Part shown: piece after piece, positions 44,799 through 54,160 of the stretch
Position numbering within the stretch: the first letter of the stretch is position 1
Layout: every line of letters starts with the position of its first letter
NCBI GenBank assembly: GCA_018780035.1
Contig: JADMKE010000016.1
Coordinates: 310,001 to 374,000 of the forward strand
Length of the DNA stretch: 64,000 bases
Source: Candidatus Sericytochromatia bacterium
GTDB lineage: Bacteria > Cyanobacteriota > Sericytochromatia > UBA7694
Direction: 5' to 3'
Notes under the pieces: model-generated
The model's input: only the letters and a program-made list of their open reading frames with translations
Database searches by the model: none
Told to the model about the DNA's origin: nothing
Translations under genes and position numbers: made by a program

Positions 44799-45723
44799 CA
44801 AAAAATTGTACCACTGCCGGGGCAAAACGGCTGTCTTTGCGCGAAGTGGCAATCTCCGAAAAAAGCGTGGCATCGCGGGTGAATTCTTCCAGCAGCGCAT
44901 CCCAGCCGACGACCTGCTCCAGCACCTCGCCGCGCGCATTTTCGCCCCAGATCTCGATATACGCCAGCCCGACTCCGGCCTGGCCTTTTTCCTCTTTTTG
45001 CCAGGCGATCTGAAAGTCTTCCATCGCCATCTGTTGAATTTCGCTGCGGGCCGGATCAACTATCGTGATCTGGTGCTGGGTCACACCCACAATCAGCACC
45101 GCATGGCGCATCGAGCCCATGCCCGGTAACTGGATCGAGGCAATCGGGGTTGCTCCCCGATTGAGGGTGCGCAAGAGGCCCTCCAATTGCGAGAGAAAGC
45201 TATAGCCGCGCTGGACCCGCGCTTTGAGGCCGGTCTGTTGGGCGTAGGTCGAGATGTCTTCCAGGCTCAGCCCCGTGTCGTTGATATACTCAGCCCCTGC
45301 TGTGCGCAAATCTTCGACCCGCTGATAGCCTTCGCGGGCCGTGCGTACCAGCCCGTATTTGCGCAGCAGCATAGCGATGCAGGTCGGCGCACAGCCATTT
45401 TGGCGCGGCTGCACCATTGTCTCTTGCACCGGGCTGGCAATCATATATGTCTTGTCGGCATCAAAGCGGGCCGCGTCTTTTTTCTTTTGCTGCTGCTTTT
45501 TCTTGCCCTGTTTGCCCTCTTTGTCTTTACCGCCGCGTTTTTCCTGTACTTTTTCGCGGGCAAAGTGCAAAATCGCCTGGATCGTCTCTTCGGCATCGCC
45601 TTCGGAGCGATGCACCTGCCCATAAATCACACCCGGCGTGGGGCTGTCCTGTTTGTATTTGCCCTGGACCCGTCCAGGGGTCTGAACGGGCTGGGGCGAT
45701 TGAACGCGGTTGACCTGGGACAT
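44791..45723 (-). CDS. C39-like cysteine peptidase domain protein
   Basis: The 310-residue protein has an N-terminal disordered section with a Lys/Gln-rich patch (about 65-85), then a papain-like C39 domain (about 100-255). Its catalytic set is Q108 and C111 in RQNGCAPTC, H207 in RHAVLIVGV and D223 in IVDPAR. C39 peptidases cleave bacteriocin leader peptides at Gly-Gly sites in transporters; this one is stand-alone and lacks an ABC domain or signal peptide. Its partner thioesterase overlaps it. The gene faces no ABC exporter. Confidence 0.75.
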   Translation of the reverse strand: MSQVNRVQSPQPVQTPGRVQGKYKQDSPTPGVIYGQVHRSEGDAEETIQAILHFAREKVQEKRGGKDKEGKQGKKKQQQKKKDAARFDADKTYMIASPVQETMVQPRQNGCAPTCIAMLLRKYGLVRTAREGYQRVEDLRTAGAEYINDTGLSLEDISTYAQQTGLKARVQRGYSFLSQLEGLLRTLNRGATPIASIQLPGMGSMRHAVLIVGVTQHQITIVDPARSEIQQMAMEDFQIAWQKEEKGQAGVGLAYIEIWGENARGEVLEQVVGWDALLEEFTRDATLFSEIATSRKDSRFAPAVVQFFDD

Positions 45724-45851
45724 GGGGGCTCCTGCGCACCTTGATCATCTGAGTCGCTCTTATTATAAGCGCCAGAGTGGGTTTATTAATAGCGATTTAG
45801 ACGTGTGAACGGTAGGAAATGGGATGTGAAAAGGCATCCTACTCCAAACGC

Positions 45852-45880
45852 CCAATAAAAAAGCCCCTCACAGGAGGGGC
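45852..45880 (-). terminator. Rho-independent terminator of the propeptide-like lipoprotein gene
   Basis: On the minus strand GCCCCTC-CTGT-GAGGGGC is followed by TTTTTTATT. It lies 47 bases after the stop at 45927. Confidence 0.85.
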
Positions 45881-45926
45881 CAAAGTTCAGGGATTATATT
45901 TGAGGGTAATGGTAACAAATTGTGTT

Positions 45927-46322
45927 TTAGAGAATCGGGCTGACTTTCATTACAGGCATGGGAGCGACTTGCATCGTGCCATTGACTTCGGCATAAGCCA
46001 CAGTCGGGTCAGCTTTGAGGTAGTTGATAATTTGAGCCAGTTTCAGACCCACTGTGCTGTCGACTTCGACGACATGGGCATTGATTTCGGGCAGGACTTT
46101 GACGGTGCGGAAGCCATATTTGGCGTTAAACTCATGCACAGCGGCGGTGCTCATGGACAATTTGAATTTGACCACCAATTGACGGGGGGCTTGGGCTTGG
46201 TAGGCTTGTACCAGCGCGGGGGCTTGTGATTGCATCGGCAGAGCGGTTTTGCCACAGCCAGTCAGGCTCAGGGCGAGGGTGGCGACAGTCAGGGTCAGGG
46301 TGGTTTTGATCATTGCGTTCAT
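45927..46322 (-). CDS. Lipoprotein resembling a subtilase propeptide (inhibitor I9-like)
   Basis: The 131-residue protein has a lipoprotein signal (L-S-L-T-G-C, Cys23). Its mature part matches the fold order of subtilisin prodomains: QLVVKFK strand, a helix (AAVHEFNAKYG), FRTVKVLPEINAHVVEVD, a second helix (GLKLAQIINYLKAD) and PTVAYAEVNGT. A protease domain is absent, so this is a stand-alone propeptide that could inhibit or chaperone a subtilase. AAGGA precedes the ATG; a second ATG is 9 bases later. Confidence 0.7.
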   Translation of the reverse strand: MNAMIKTTLTLTVATLALSLTGCGKTALPMQSQAPALVQAYQAQAPRQLVVKFKLSMSTAAVHEFNAKYGFRTVKVLPEINAHVVEVDSTVGLKLAQIINYLKADPTVAYAEVNGTMQVAPMPVMKVSPIL

Positions 46323-46531
46323 TCTATTTTTTGTCCTTCGAACAACCAGTTGTTATTCTTTTCTTAATCTTTGTTTAACCTTATGAGTTTATTATAGTCC
46401 TATTTTGGATCTGATGTCAATATTTCGGAAAAATATTTTTAATAATATATATTTATGGCTTATGGGTAATATATTTTCAAAATTAAATACCTTATCCGAA
46501 TATCCCCCAAAACGCTGAAGGAGCCCCGTGG

Positions 46532-46537
46532 TATAAT
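46532..46537 (+). promoter_or_regulatory. Extended -10 promoter of the aldolase gene
   Basis: TATAAT preceded by TGG (TGn) gives a TSS near 46544 and a leader of about 75 bases. The leader contains ACGTCA/TGACGT (46548-46553, 46587-46592), a possible hairpin ahead of the GAGG ribosome binding site. Confidence 0.55.
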
Positions 46538-46618
46538 GCCTGCGCATACGTCAGCGCATCACAACGCACCCCTTGGGTTACGATCCTGACGTCAAGTTAT
46601 ATCAATAGAGGTATTATT

Positions 46619-47680
46619 ATGAGCAGTTTTGCCACAATCCAGGAACTCCTGGGCAAAGACGCAACCTACCTGCTGGATCATGAATGCCGCACGATTTCCA
46701 AAGACGTGTTGCACTTGCCCGGCTCTGATTTTATTGAGCGTGTTATGGTTGATACCGACCGCTCGCCTTCTGTTTTGCGCAATTTGCAGTTGATTTACAA
46801 TACTGGCCGTCTCGGTGGCACAGGGTATGTTTCGATTCTGCCTGTGGATCAAGGCATTGAGCACTCCGCAGGTGCTTCGTTTGCCCCCAACCCGATCTAT
46901 TTTGACCCTGCCAATATCGTCAAGCTGGCGATTGAAGGGGGTTGTAACGCTGTGGCTTCGACCTTGGGCGTGCTGGGTTCGGTTTCGCGCAAATATGCCC
47001 ATCGCATTCCCTTTATTGTCAAACTCAACCACAACGAACTGCTCAGCTATCCCAATACCTTTGACCAGACCCTGTTTGCAGATGTCGATCAGGCCTTTAA
47101 TATGGGCGCTGTCGCTGTGGGTGCCACGATCTACTTTGGCACCGAAGAATCCCGCCGCCAGATCTGGGAGATCAGCCAGGCCTTTAAATACGCCCACGAA
47201 CTGGGTTTGGTTACCATTCTCTGGTGTTATCTGCGCAATGGCGAATTCAAACAGCCGGATATGGATTACCACGTCGCTGCTGATTTAACCGGCCAAGCCA
47301 ACCACCTGGGTGTGACCATCCAAGCGGATATTATCAAACAGAAAATGCCCGAAAACAATGGCGGTTATAACGCGCTTAAATTTGGCAAGACCCACAAAAA
47401 AGTCTACGAACAGCTCAGCACCGATCACCCGATCGATCTGACCCGCTACCAAGTGGCCAATTGTTATATGGGCCGCGCGGGCCTGATCAATTCGGGCGGC
47501 GCTTCTTCTGGCGAGTCAGATCTGGCCGAAGCCGTGCGCACGGCTGTGATCAACAAACGTGCGGGTGGCATGGGTCTGATCTCTGGCCGCAAAGCCTTCC
47601 AGCGCGATATGCAGACCGGGGCGTCTCTTTTACACGCCATTCAAGATGTCTATCTCTGCAATGACGTGACCATCGCTTAA
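46619..47680 (+). CDS. fbaB: Class I fructose-bisphosphate aldolase (DhnA/FbaB family)
   Basis: This 353-residue protein keeps the FbaB core: [33 protein letters not shown], the Schiff-base lysine K240 in [15 protein letters not shown], and [16 protein letters not shown]. From memory it reads close to E. coli FbaB throughout (K237 there). It interconverts fructose 1,6-bisphosphate and the two triose phosphates in glycolysis and gluconeogenesis. It is monocistronic, with a strong terminator. Confidence 0.95.
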   Translation: MSSFATIQELLGKDATYLLDHECRTISKDVLHLPGSDFIERVMVDTDRSPSVLRNLQLIYNTGRLGGTGYVSILPVDQGIEHSAGASFAPNPIYFDPANIVKLAIEGGCNAVASTLGVLGSVSRKYAHRIPFIVKLNHNELLSYPNTFDQTLFADVDQAFNMGAVAVGATIYFGTEESRRQIWEISQAFKYAHELGLVTILWCYLRNGEFKQPDMDYHVAADLTGQANHLGVTIQADIIKQKMPENNGGYNALKFGKTHKKVYEQLSTDHPIDLTRYQVANCYMGRAGLINSGGASSGESDLAEAVRTAVINKRAGGMGLISGRKAFQRDMQTGASLLHAIQDVYLCNDVTIA

Positions 47681-47696
47681 ACGCCTTTTAAAACAG

Positions 47697-47725
47697 AAAG
47701 AGAGCGGAACACCGCTCTCTTTTTT
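47697..47725 (+). terminator. Rho-independent terminator of fbaB
   Basis: An 11-bp stem (AAAGAGAGCGG / CCGCTCTCTTT) with an AACA loop is followed by further T. It lies just after the aldolase stop. Confidence 0.9.
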
Positions 47726-47753
47726 ATGGGTATTTTTGCTCTGCTTCTGTGCT

Positions 47754-48149
47754 TTAGCTGGGGTCAGCCGGTGATTCTGATTCGGGCTCTGATTCTGCCT
47801 GGGTTGACCTGGATTCTGGCGTGGATTCTGGGGCAGGGTCTGTTTGGGGTTTGGCAGGGCTTTTGGGAGTTCCGGCTTGATTCAAGCTCTCTTCAAGCTG
47901 TTCGTTCAGGCTCAATAGCACCTGTGCTGTGGCCGCTGAAATCAGGGCCAGTCCAGTCAGGGTGGCTGCGGCCACGATACTGGGGGTGCCCAGGGTTTTG
48001 CGCTGGGCACTATAAGACAGACTCCCGCCCAGGGCTGCGGCACCGAGAGAGAGATTGCGAATCAGTTTGAGGCGGGAAAAGAGTTTGTGTAAAGCCGCCT
48101 GGGGGGATTGCGATTGCGATTTTGGGGCTTGGGTGCGGGCATTTGGCAT
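47754..48149 (-). CDS. Small membrane protein with acidic Pro/Ser tail
   Basis: The 131-residue protein has two hydrophobic segments (about 32-48 and 56-78: TPSIVAAATLTGLALISAAT) and a low-complexity acidic C-terminus of Glu/Ser/Pro/Asp. The N-terminal 25 residues are Gln/Ser/Ala-rich. No family recognised. It is convergent with fbaB's terminator and divergent from recD2. Confidence 0.6.
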   Translation of the reverse strand: MPNARTQAPKSQSQSPQAALHKLFSRLKLIRNLSLGAAALGGSLSYSAQRKTLGTPSIVAAATLTGLALISAATAQVLLSLNEQLEESLNQAGTPKSPAKPQTDPAPESTPESRSTQAESEPESESPADPS

Positions 48150-48211
48150 AAGAAGACTCCTGGCATGATGGCCCTATTCTAGCACAAAAGCAGCCAAGCC
48201 CTGCGCCGGGG

Positions 48212-48217
48212 TAAAAT
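48212..48217 (+). promoter_or_regulatory. -10 box of recD2, near-leaderless
   Basis: TAAAAT ends 6 bases before the recD2 ATG, so transcription would start at or just before the start codon. No ribosome binding site is seen; no convincing -35 either. Confidence 0.4.
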
Positions 48218-48223
48218 AGGGAT

Positions 48224-50440
48224 ATGGACATCCTCGAAGGCATTATTGAGCGCGTGACTTACCAGTCAGAGGCCTCTGGTTATGCCGTTTTAAAGCTGCT
48301 GCCCCAAAGTCAGAAGCAGGCTCTGCAGCCGGGTCAGCAGCCCGAATGGGTCACGGCTGTGGGAGAGATGCCCCCAGTTTATGCTGGCGAATCTGTGCGT
48401 TTGCACGGGGCCTGGACTTTGCACCCCAAACACGGCTCTCAGTTTCGGGCCAGCAAAATTGAAAAACTCATGCCTGCGACCGCTGTGGGCCTGGAGAAAT
48501 ACCTCGCCTCTGGCCTGATTCGCGGGGTGGGGCCTGTGACAGCCAAACGCCTGATCCAGGCCTTTGGTACTGAGATCATTGATGTGATTGAACGGCACCC
48601 TGAACGTTTGCAAGAGGTGCCCAAAATTGGTCCGCGCAAGCGCGAAATGATTGTCAGCAGTTGGCTTGAACACCGTGAGATTCAAAATGTGATGATCTTT
48701 TTGCAAGAACATGGGGTCTCTACGACCTATGCGGTTAAAATTTATAAAAAGTACCGCGACCAGGCCATTGCTGTGGTTCAGGCCAATCCTTACCGCTTGG
48801 CCGAAGATATCTGGGGGATTGGCTTTAAAACAGCTGATGCTTTGGCCCAAAGTCTGGGGCTGGATCCCCACAGCCCTTTGCGCTTGCGGGCCGGTCTTTT
48901 TTATGCCCTGCAAAAAGCCAGTCAAGACGGCCACCTTTATTTGCCCCGTGCCGAATTGCTCGAGAAAACGGCAGCTTTGCTGGAGGTCGAATCTGAGTTG
49001 TGCGTGCCGGTTTTGGCGCTGTTGATCGCAGCCCAGCAATTGGTGGCTCATCGTGCGCTTGGTGAGCTTGGCGACTCTGGTGAGCCGGAGAACCCCGATC
49101 TCTATTTGCAAGATGCTTGGCTTGCCGAAAGTGAGGCGGCTCGGCTTTTGCGTCTTTTGCTCTCACGCTCAGATCCCCCAGACCCGGCTGCTTTGAGCGA
49201 CTATCTGGGGGTGTTTGAACGCGATAATCAGCTCGAACTGGCGCCTGAACAGCGTGATGCGGTGAGGTTGTCGGCTGCTTGCAAGGTCTTTGTGCTTACA
49301 GGTGGACCGGGGACGGGCAAAACCACCGTCAGCAAAGCCATTCTGGGTTGGTTTGCCAAGCAAAAAGCCAAAATTCAATTGGCCTCACCCACGGGCCGGG
49401 CGGCCAAACGCCTGAGCGAAGTAGCGGGCCGTCCGGCCAAAACCCTGCACCGCCTGTTGGAGTTTGACCCCTCCAAACAGGCCTTTCTGCGCGATCAGCA
49501 CTTCCCCTTGGAATTGGACGTACTCGTGCTCGATGAGGTCAGTATGATCGACCTGCCCCTTTTTTATGCCCTGCTCAAAGCGCTGCCTGAAACGGCCCAT
49601 CTGATTCTGATTGGTGACAGCGACCAATTGCCTTCGGTCGGGCCTGGTGCCGTGCTCAGGCATATTCTCGATTCGGGCCAGGTTCCAGCCGTGACCCTCA
49701 AACAGATTTTCAGGCAGGCCGAAGCCAGTTTAATTGTGCGCAATGCCCACCGGGTCAACAGCGGACTGTTGCCCGAGCTTTTGCCGCCCACAGGGAGTCA
49801 CCGCGCTGCTGACGCCTTTTTTATCCGCGCGGAGAGCCCTGAGGCCATTTTAGACATCTTGCTGGATTTGGTTGCGCGCCGCCTGCCAGCTGCGGGGTAC
49901 AAAACTGAAGATCTGCAGGTGCTTTGCCCCATGCACCGGGGCCTGATCGGCGCTCAGCGTTTAAATCAGGAGCTACAGGCCGTCTTAAATCCACCCAGCC
50001 CAGCCAAAAGCGAGTTGATGCGCGGCAACCGCATTCTGCGCCAGGGAGATCGGGTGATTCAATTGCGCAATAATTATGACCGCGCGGTCTTTAATGGCGA
50101 TTTGGGGCAGGTCCAGGATTTCGACGGGGAAGAGCAGCTTTTAAAGATCGCTTTTGGCGAGACCCAGGTGGACTATGATTTTGCCGATCTTGACGAGCTG
50201 GGGCTGGCGTATGCCCTGACGGTCCACAAGTCCCAGGGCAGCGAATACCCGGTTGTGATTTTGCCGCTGAGTACCCAGCATTTTTTGATGCTGCAGCGCA
50301 ATTTGCTCTATACCGCCATGACCCGGGCCCGCAAATTGTTGATTCTGGTTGGGCAGGCCAAAGCCGTGGAATTGGCGGTGAACAATTTTCAAGAGCAAAA
50401 GCGCTACAGCCGTCTGGCTCAGCTCCTGCAAGCACCTTAA
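48224..50440 (+). CDS. recD2: ATP-dependent RecD-like DNA helicase (RecD2)
   Basis: The 738-residue SF1B helicase has an N-terminal OB-like domain (about 1-85), helix-hairpin-helix-like segments (GVGPVTAKRLIQAFG, EVPKIGPRKR), and helicase motif I GGPGTGKTTVSKA. Motif II DEVSMIDLPL, motif III (LILIGDSDQLPS), and C-terminal motif V/VI regions LTVHKSQGSEYPVVI and YTAMTRARKLLILV are also present. The long N-terminus with HhH motifs and no RecB/RecC genes nearby mark it as RecD2. It unwinds DNA 5'-3' in repair. No upstream SD; see the -10 entry. Confidence 0.93.
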   Translation: MDILEGIIERVTYQSEASGYAVLKLLPQSQKQALQPGQQPEWVTAVGEMPPVYAGESVRLHGAWTLHPKHGSQFRASKIEKLMPATAVGLEKYLASGLIRGVGPVTAKRLIQAFGTEIIDVIERHPERLQEVPKIGPRKREMIVSSWLEHREIQNVMIFLQEHGVSTTYAVKIYKKYRDQAIAVVQANPYRLAEDIWGIGFKTADALAQSLGLDPHSPLRLRAGLFYALQKASQDGHLYLPRAELLEKTAALLEVESELCVPVLALLIAAQQLVAHRALGELGDSGEPENPDLYLQDAWLAESEAARLLRLLLSRSDPPDPAALSDYLGVFERDNQLELAPEQRDAVRLSAACKVFVLTGGPGTGKTTVSKAILGWFAKQKAKIQLASPTGRAAKRLSEVAGRPAKTLHRLLEFDPSKQAFLRDQHFPLELDVLVLDEVSMIDLPLFYALLKALPETAHLILIGDSDQLPSVGPGAVLRHILDSGQVPAVTLKQIFRQAEASLIVRNAHRVNSGLLPELLPPTGSHRAADAFFIRAESPEAILDILLDLVARRLPAAGYKTEDLQVLCPMHRGLIGAQRLNQELQAVLNPPSPAKSELMRGNRILRQGDRVIQLRNNYDRAVFNGDLGQVQDFDGEEQLLKIAFGETQVDYDFADLDELGLAYALTVHKSQGSEYPVVILPLSTQHFLMLQRNLLYTAMTRARKLLILVGQAKAVELAVNNFQEQKRYSRLAQLLQAP

Positions 50441-50472
50441 ACACCGTCTGAAGTACCCAGTTTAGATAGCAC

Positions 50473-50496
50473 AAGGCCCGCCATTTGGCGGGCCTT
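50473..50496 (+). terminator. Terminator-like hairpin after recD2
   Basis: A 10-bp stem (AAGGCCCGCC / GGCGGGCCTT) with ATTT loop is followed by GGCTGTTTTAATC. It sits between recD2 and the convergent lipoprotein gene and could serve both. Confidence 0.7.
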
Positions 50497-50518
50497 GGCT
50501 GTTTTAATCTATCAAGAC

Positions 50519-53500
50519 CTAGGGGTTTTGATTGGTTCCCGCATTGGGGCCAGAAGTGGCTGTCAGACCGGCCGACGTATTGCCTGCCCCGCTGTATTTG
50601 ATCGAGAAGAACTTGCGTACAGTTCCCGTGGTGGGAGCCAGTAAGACGGTTCCACTGGTCGGAATACGGCTGATGCGATCCTGGGCCGGATTGATCGGCA
50701 CAATATTAAAGGAACCAGCTGTGGGCACCAGATTCATGACATCCAAGAAGTCCGCAGCATTGGCGTTGGCCTGCATCACAATCGTGCCAGCAGTGGGTAC
50801 CAAATTGACCTGGATATTGCGGGGCACCAGATTCACGGTCAGACCCGCCGCAGGAGCGACAGCAAGCGCAGCCACTGTAATACTGACACCGGGGGTGAGG
50901 GCTGTAATTTGGCGCACTTCACCTGAACCAGGGAAACGCACAAAGTCATTCACGGCCAGACCAGCTGTACTGGTCAGATTGATCACCGTGGTGCTGCTGC
51001 CAGCTGCTGTGGTGGTGGTTAAGAGGGGAGAATTCAATTCCACGGCATTCCCCAGTTTACTTGTCACTGTCCGGGTCAAACCCAAGGTCGGGAAGCGCAA
51101 TGTATTGCCAATGGCAAAGGCCGAGGCATCCGTCATGTCCATGCGGGCAGCCAGAGAACCATCGCCATTATTTCCTGCCGTGATCGTGGTACTGATCGGA
51201 GTATTTAACTCCAAAGTATTCCCCACAATCGTGATGGTTCTTTGTTGGCCCGCAATCAAGACCTGGTTGCCCGTGGCAAACCCTTGGGTCGCAGAGACAC
51301 CCACGCCATTTGCAGCAGTGCCGTCTCCAGCGGTATTGGTAATGGTCATTGAGATCGGCTGATCGAGTTGAACACGGGCGGGGGCGGAGAGAATATTGGA
51401 AATGGTGCGAACTTGGCCATTCATTCTCACTTTATCCCCGTTATTAAAGCCTGTGGTGGCATTGACCACAATCTCACTACCTGAAGCGCCTGTGCCCGTA
51501 TTGGTTGCCGCAATCTGCAAGCTCGCAAGCGGTTGATTCAGCTCCAATGTGCTGCCGTTCAGAGTCATGGTGCGCAATTGTGTCCCAAAGCTGGAGTGAG
51601 ACACCGTGCGGCCCGTGACAAAATTGGCGGTACTGCTGACTGAAATACCTGTTCCAGCCATGCCATCGCCCAAATTGGTGTTGGGAACCGGTGCCGAAGC
51701 CACGGATTGATCGATAATCGCATGGGTGCCATCGGGGGTGCTGACCAAATTGCGCACCACTGTAAAGGCGTTACCCGTGCCTTGACCGATGGTGATACTG
51801 ACGGTTGGAGAGCCTGCGACCACAGCGCTGGCATCCACCAGGAATCCACCGTTATTGGTACCATCACTGGTATTGCCTGCTTGGATTTGAGCATCCAGTA
51901 CCGTATCCACTTCAATTTTGGGGCCGGTGGTGGGCAGGCCTTGAATGGTGCGGATTGTGCCGCCGGCCAAGACGTTGACAAAGTCCAAGACCGTCAAGGC
52001 GCTGAATGTATCTGTGATTTTGTCTACCAAGAGACCGTTGCCCACCGCGCCATTGCCGGTATTGGTGCTTTGAATCGTGGAGGTAAACAAGGCTGAGTCG
52101 ATCGTCACGCGGTTGCCGTTAATGGAATTGACCGTGCGTTTGAGGCGATTGACCTTGCCGCCTGTGGCCAGGTTGTCTACCACCACCACATTATTGACTG
52201 CAAACTTGCCACTTTCACCGGCGGTTAAGAGCAAGCCACGGTTGGCTGTGGCATCGTTGGTGCCATTGTGGGCATTGGCATTGGTGATACCGGCGGTATC
52301 CAGAGTGCCGATCAATCCTGTTACATCAACGGTCGCGTCATTGGTCCAAATCCCAGACGTCACCGCATTGTTTTCCAAGGCGCCGCCATCAGCGGCAGCA
52401 TTGCCAAATTGCAGGTAGTCGCGGTAATTGGTGTCCGTGGCAGTTACTGTACAGGCTGCATCGGTACAAAGTGCCATTTGGGTCAGGTTATTGGGGGCGG
52501 CGACTGTGGGTGCAAATCGCATTTCAGCCAAGCCAGTACCCGTGTAGAGGTTGGTGGCTGTGCTGCCACCCGCGCGGTTGATATTGATTACCGTCACCGC
52601 ACCCGGCGCCAAAGGCGGGGTTTCGGATGGAATGGTGAAATCTGCCAATGTGCCTGCCGTATCTGTATAACGCAGGTGCCAACCCGCGATACTGGCCGAG
52701 CTGGAACCTTTGTTCAGCAATTCCACAAATTGGTTGGTGCTGTTATCAGGATTGGTAAAGACCTCGTTGATCACGATGTCGGTATTCAAAAACGGCGTGG
52801 TACTGGAGCCGTTTTTGCCGGTGGTGGTGTTTTTCACCAGCAGCACACCGGTTTTGGCGGTGGCGGGAATGGGCAAGGTAATTTTGTGGCAATTGGGATC
52901 GGTGGTATTATCCACGGCGCTGATCGTGGTCTGGTTGGTGCCACCAAATTCGACGTTATAAACATCGGCATTGGCACCAAAGTTTTCGCCTTCAACCACC
53001 ATGCGCAGGCCTTCCCCGCCAGAGGTGGGTGAGAAGCGGTGAACGAGAATATCCCGGATCTCGACTGTGAAGACCTTGCTGGTGCGGTTATTGTCGTTGT
53101 CGGCGACCCGCACCGTGAAAGTGGATGAGCCTGTTGCCGTGGGGGTGCCGGTCAGGTTGCCGGTGCTGGAGAGGGTCAGACCTGCAGGCAGGGTGCCACT
53201 GCTGACTTCCCAGGTATAGGTGCTGTTGCCACCCGTGGCAGCCAATTGGCCTGAAAAATTGGTGCCGCAGCCAGTGCGAACATAGGCCCGGTTGATAATC
53301 CCAATGGGCAGTGCCGCCGTCAAAATCGAGATATTGGAGTCGGTGCGGTTAATCGTGATACTCAAAGCCTTGGTTGCGACCTGGCCGCGGGCATCCACCA
53401 CTTTGACTGTAAAGGTCTCTTCGCTTTGGAGTTTGGGGGTGCCACTGATTTCGCCAGTAGAAGCGTTGATATTCAAGCCATCGGGCAGGGCGCCGCTGCT

Positions 53501-54160
53501 GATACTCCAAGAATAAGGCGCTGTTCCGCCACCGGCGTTGATCGTCTGGGAATAGCGGCGGTCAATCGTGCCACTGGCCAGACTGGTGGTCAAGACGCCG
53601 ACGGAGTTAATGCCGCTATTGGTGTCAGAGACCAAGATAAACATGCTGCGGCGCGAGGCGTTGGCGGCTGTGTCGATGGCCTGGATTTCAAAGCTGAAGG
53701 TGCCTGTTTGGGTGGGTTTGCCAAAAATCTGGCCGGTGGCCTGATCGAGAATTAAGCCATTTGGCAAACTGCCAGAGGCCAGATTCCAGCGGTAGGAACC
53801 ACTGCCGCCGACAGCGCTCAAAGCAGCTGTATAAGTGAAGTTAAGTGCTGCTGTGGGCAAGGTGCCTGTTGAAATGGCCAATTGTCCTGGGCCCACCGAG
53901 GGAGGGGGCGTGGGGATCAGGGGGCCTCCTGGCTGAGCTGTTTGACCAGGCAATGGGGTCTGGCCAGGCAAGGGAGTTTGGCCGGGAATGGGCAAAATGC
54001 TAGAGCCAGGCAAGGGGGTGGGAGCAATGATTGAAGGAACGGGTACCGGAATGGGTTTGACATTGGTGGGTTGTTGGGGGGGAGGTCCACAACTCGTCAT
54101 TAGTCCGACTATGCTGGATAAAAAGATGACAGTACCAGATTTTCCAACTCGTTTGCTCAT
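50519..54160 (-). CDS. Large modular lipoprotein (Ig-like, IPT, lamin-tail and tandem repeats)
   Basis: The 1213-residue protein has a lipoprotein signal (L-M-T-S-C, Cys24), a Pro-rich linker with PLPGQT repeats (about 45-92), three He_PIG-type Ig modules (about 93-370, each with S-G-x-L-P-x-G-L), and an IPT/TIG domain (371-455: FSPTSGGEGLRMVVEGENFG). A lamin-tail domain follows (about 457-610: DIVINEVFTNPDNSTNQFVE), then eight modules of 50-65 residues (about 620-1110) built on N-x-G-D-G ... G-F-x-x-G ... R-T-I ... L-x-L-x-x-P-I. Lamin-tail domains occur in extracellular and membrane-associated bacterial proteins and may tether a complex. Surface adhesion or scaffold roles are inferred. AAGGAT precedes the ATG. 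Confidence 0.85.
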   Translation of the reverse strand: MSKRVGKSGTVIFLSSIVGLMTSCGPPPQQPTNVKPIPVPVPSIIAPTPLPGSSILPIPGQTPLPGQTPLPGQTAQPGGPLIPTPPPSVGPGQLAISTGTLPTAALNFTYTAALSAVGGSGSYRWNLASGSLPNGLILDQATGQIFGKPTQTGTFSFEIQAIDTAANASRRSMFILVSDTNSGINSVGVLTTSLASGTIDRRYSQTINAGGGTAPYSWSISSGALPDGLNINASTGEISGTPKLQSEETFTVKVVDARGQVATKALSITINRTDSNISILTAALPIGIINRAYVRTGCGTNFSGQLAATGGNSTYTWEVSSGTLPAGLTLSSTGNLTGTPTATGSSTFTVRVADNDNNRTSKVFTVEIRDILVHRFSPTSGGEGLRMVVEGENFGANADVYNVEFGGTNQTTISAVDNTTDPNCHKITLPIPATAKTGVLLVKNTTTGKNGSSTTPFLNTDIVINEVFTNPDNSTNQFVELLNKGSSSASIAGWHLRYTDTAGTLADFTIPSETPPLAPGAVTVININRAGGSTATNLYTGTGLAEMRFAPTVAAPNNLTQMALCTDAACTVTATDTNYRDYLQFGNAAADGGALENNAVTSGIWTNDATVDVTGLIGTLDTAGITNANAHNGTNDATANRGLLLTAGESGKFAVNNVVVVDNLATGGKVNRLKRTVNSINGNRVTIDSALFTSTIQSTNTGNGAVGNGLLVDKITDTFSALTVLDFVNVLAGGTIRTIQGLPTTGPKIEVDTVLDAQIQAGNTSDGTNNGGFLVDASAVVAGSPTVSITIGQGTGNAFTVVRNLVSTPDGTHAIIDQSVASAPVPNTNLGDGMAGTGISVSSTANFVTGRTVSHSSFGTQLRTMTLNGSTLELNQPLASLQIAATNTGTGASGSEIVVNATTGFNNGDKVRMNGQVRTISNILSAPARVQLDQPISMTITNTAGDGTAANGVGVSATQGFATGNQVLIAGQQRTITIVGNTLELNTPISTTITAGNNGDGSLAARMDMTDASAFAIGNTLRFPTLGLTRTVTSKLGNAVELNSPLLTTTTAAGSSTTVINLTSTAGLAVNDFVRFPGSGEVRQITALTPGVSITVAALAVAPAAGLTVNLVPRNIQVNLVPTAGTIVMQANANAADFLDVMNLVPTAGSFNIVPINPAQDRISRIPTSGTVLLAPTTGTVRKFFSIKYSGAGNTSAGLTATSGPNAGTNQNP

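Noticed and set aside
53936..53990. Short CRISPR-like repeat in the PLPGQT-coding segment.
   Set aside because: It is an in-frame 15-18 base coding repeat without spacers and belongs to the proline-rich linker.
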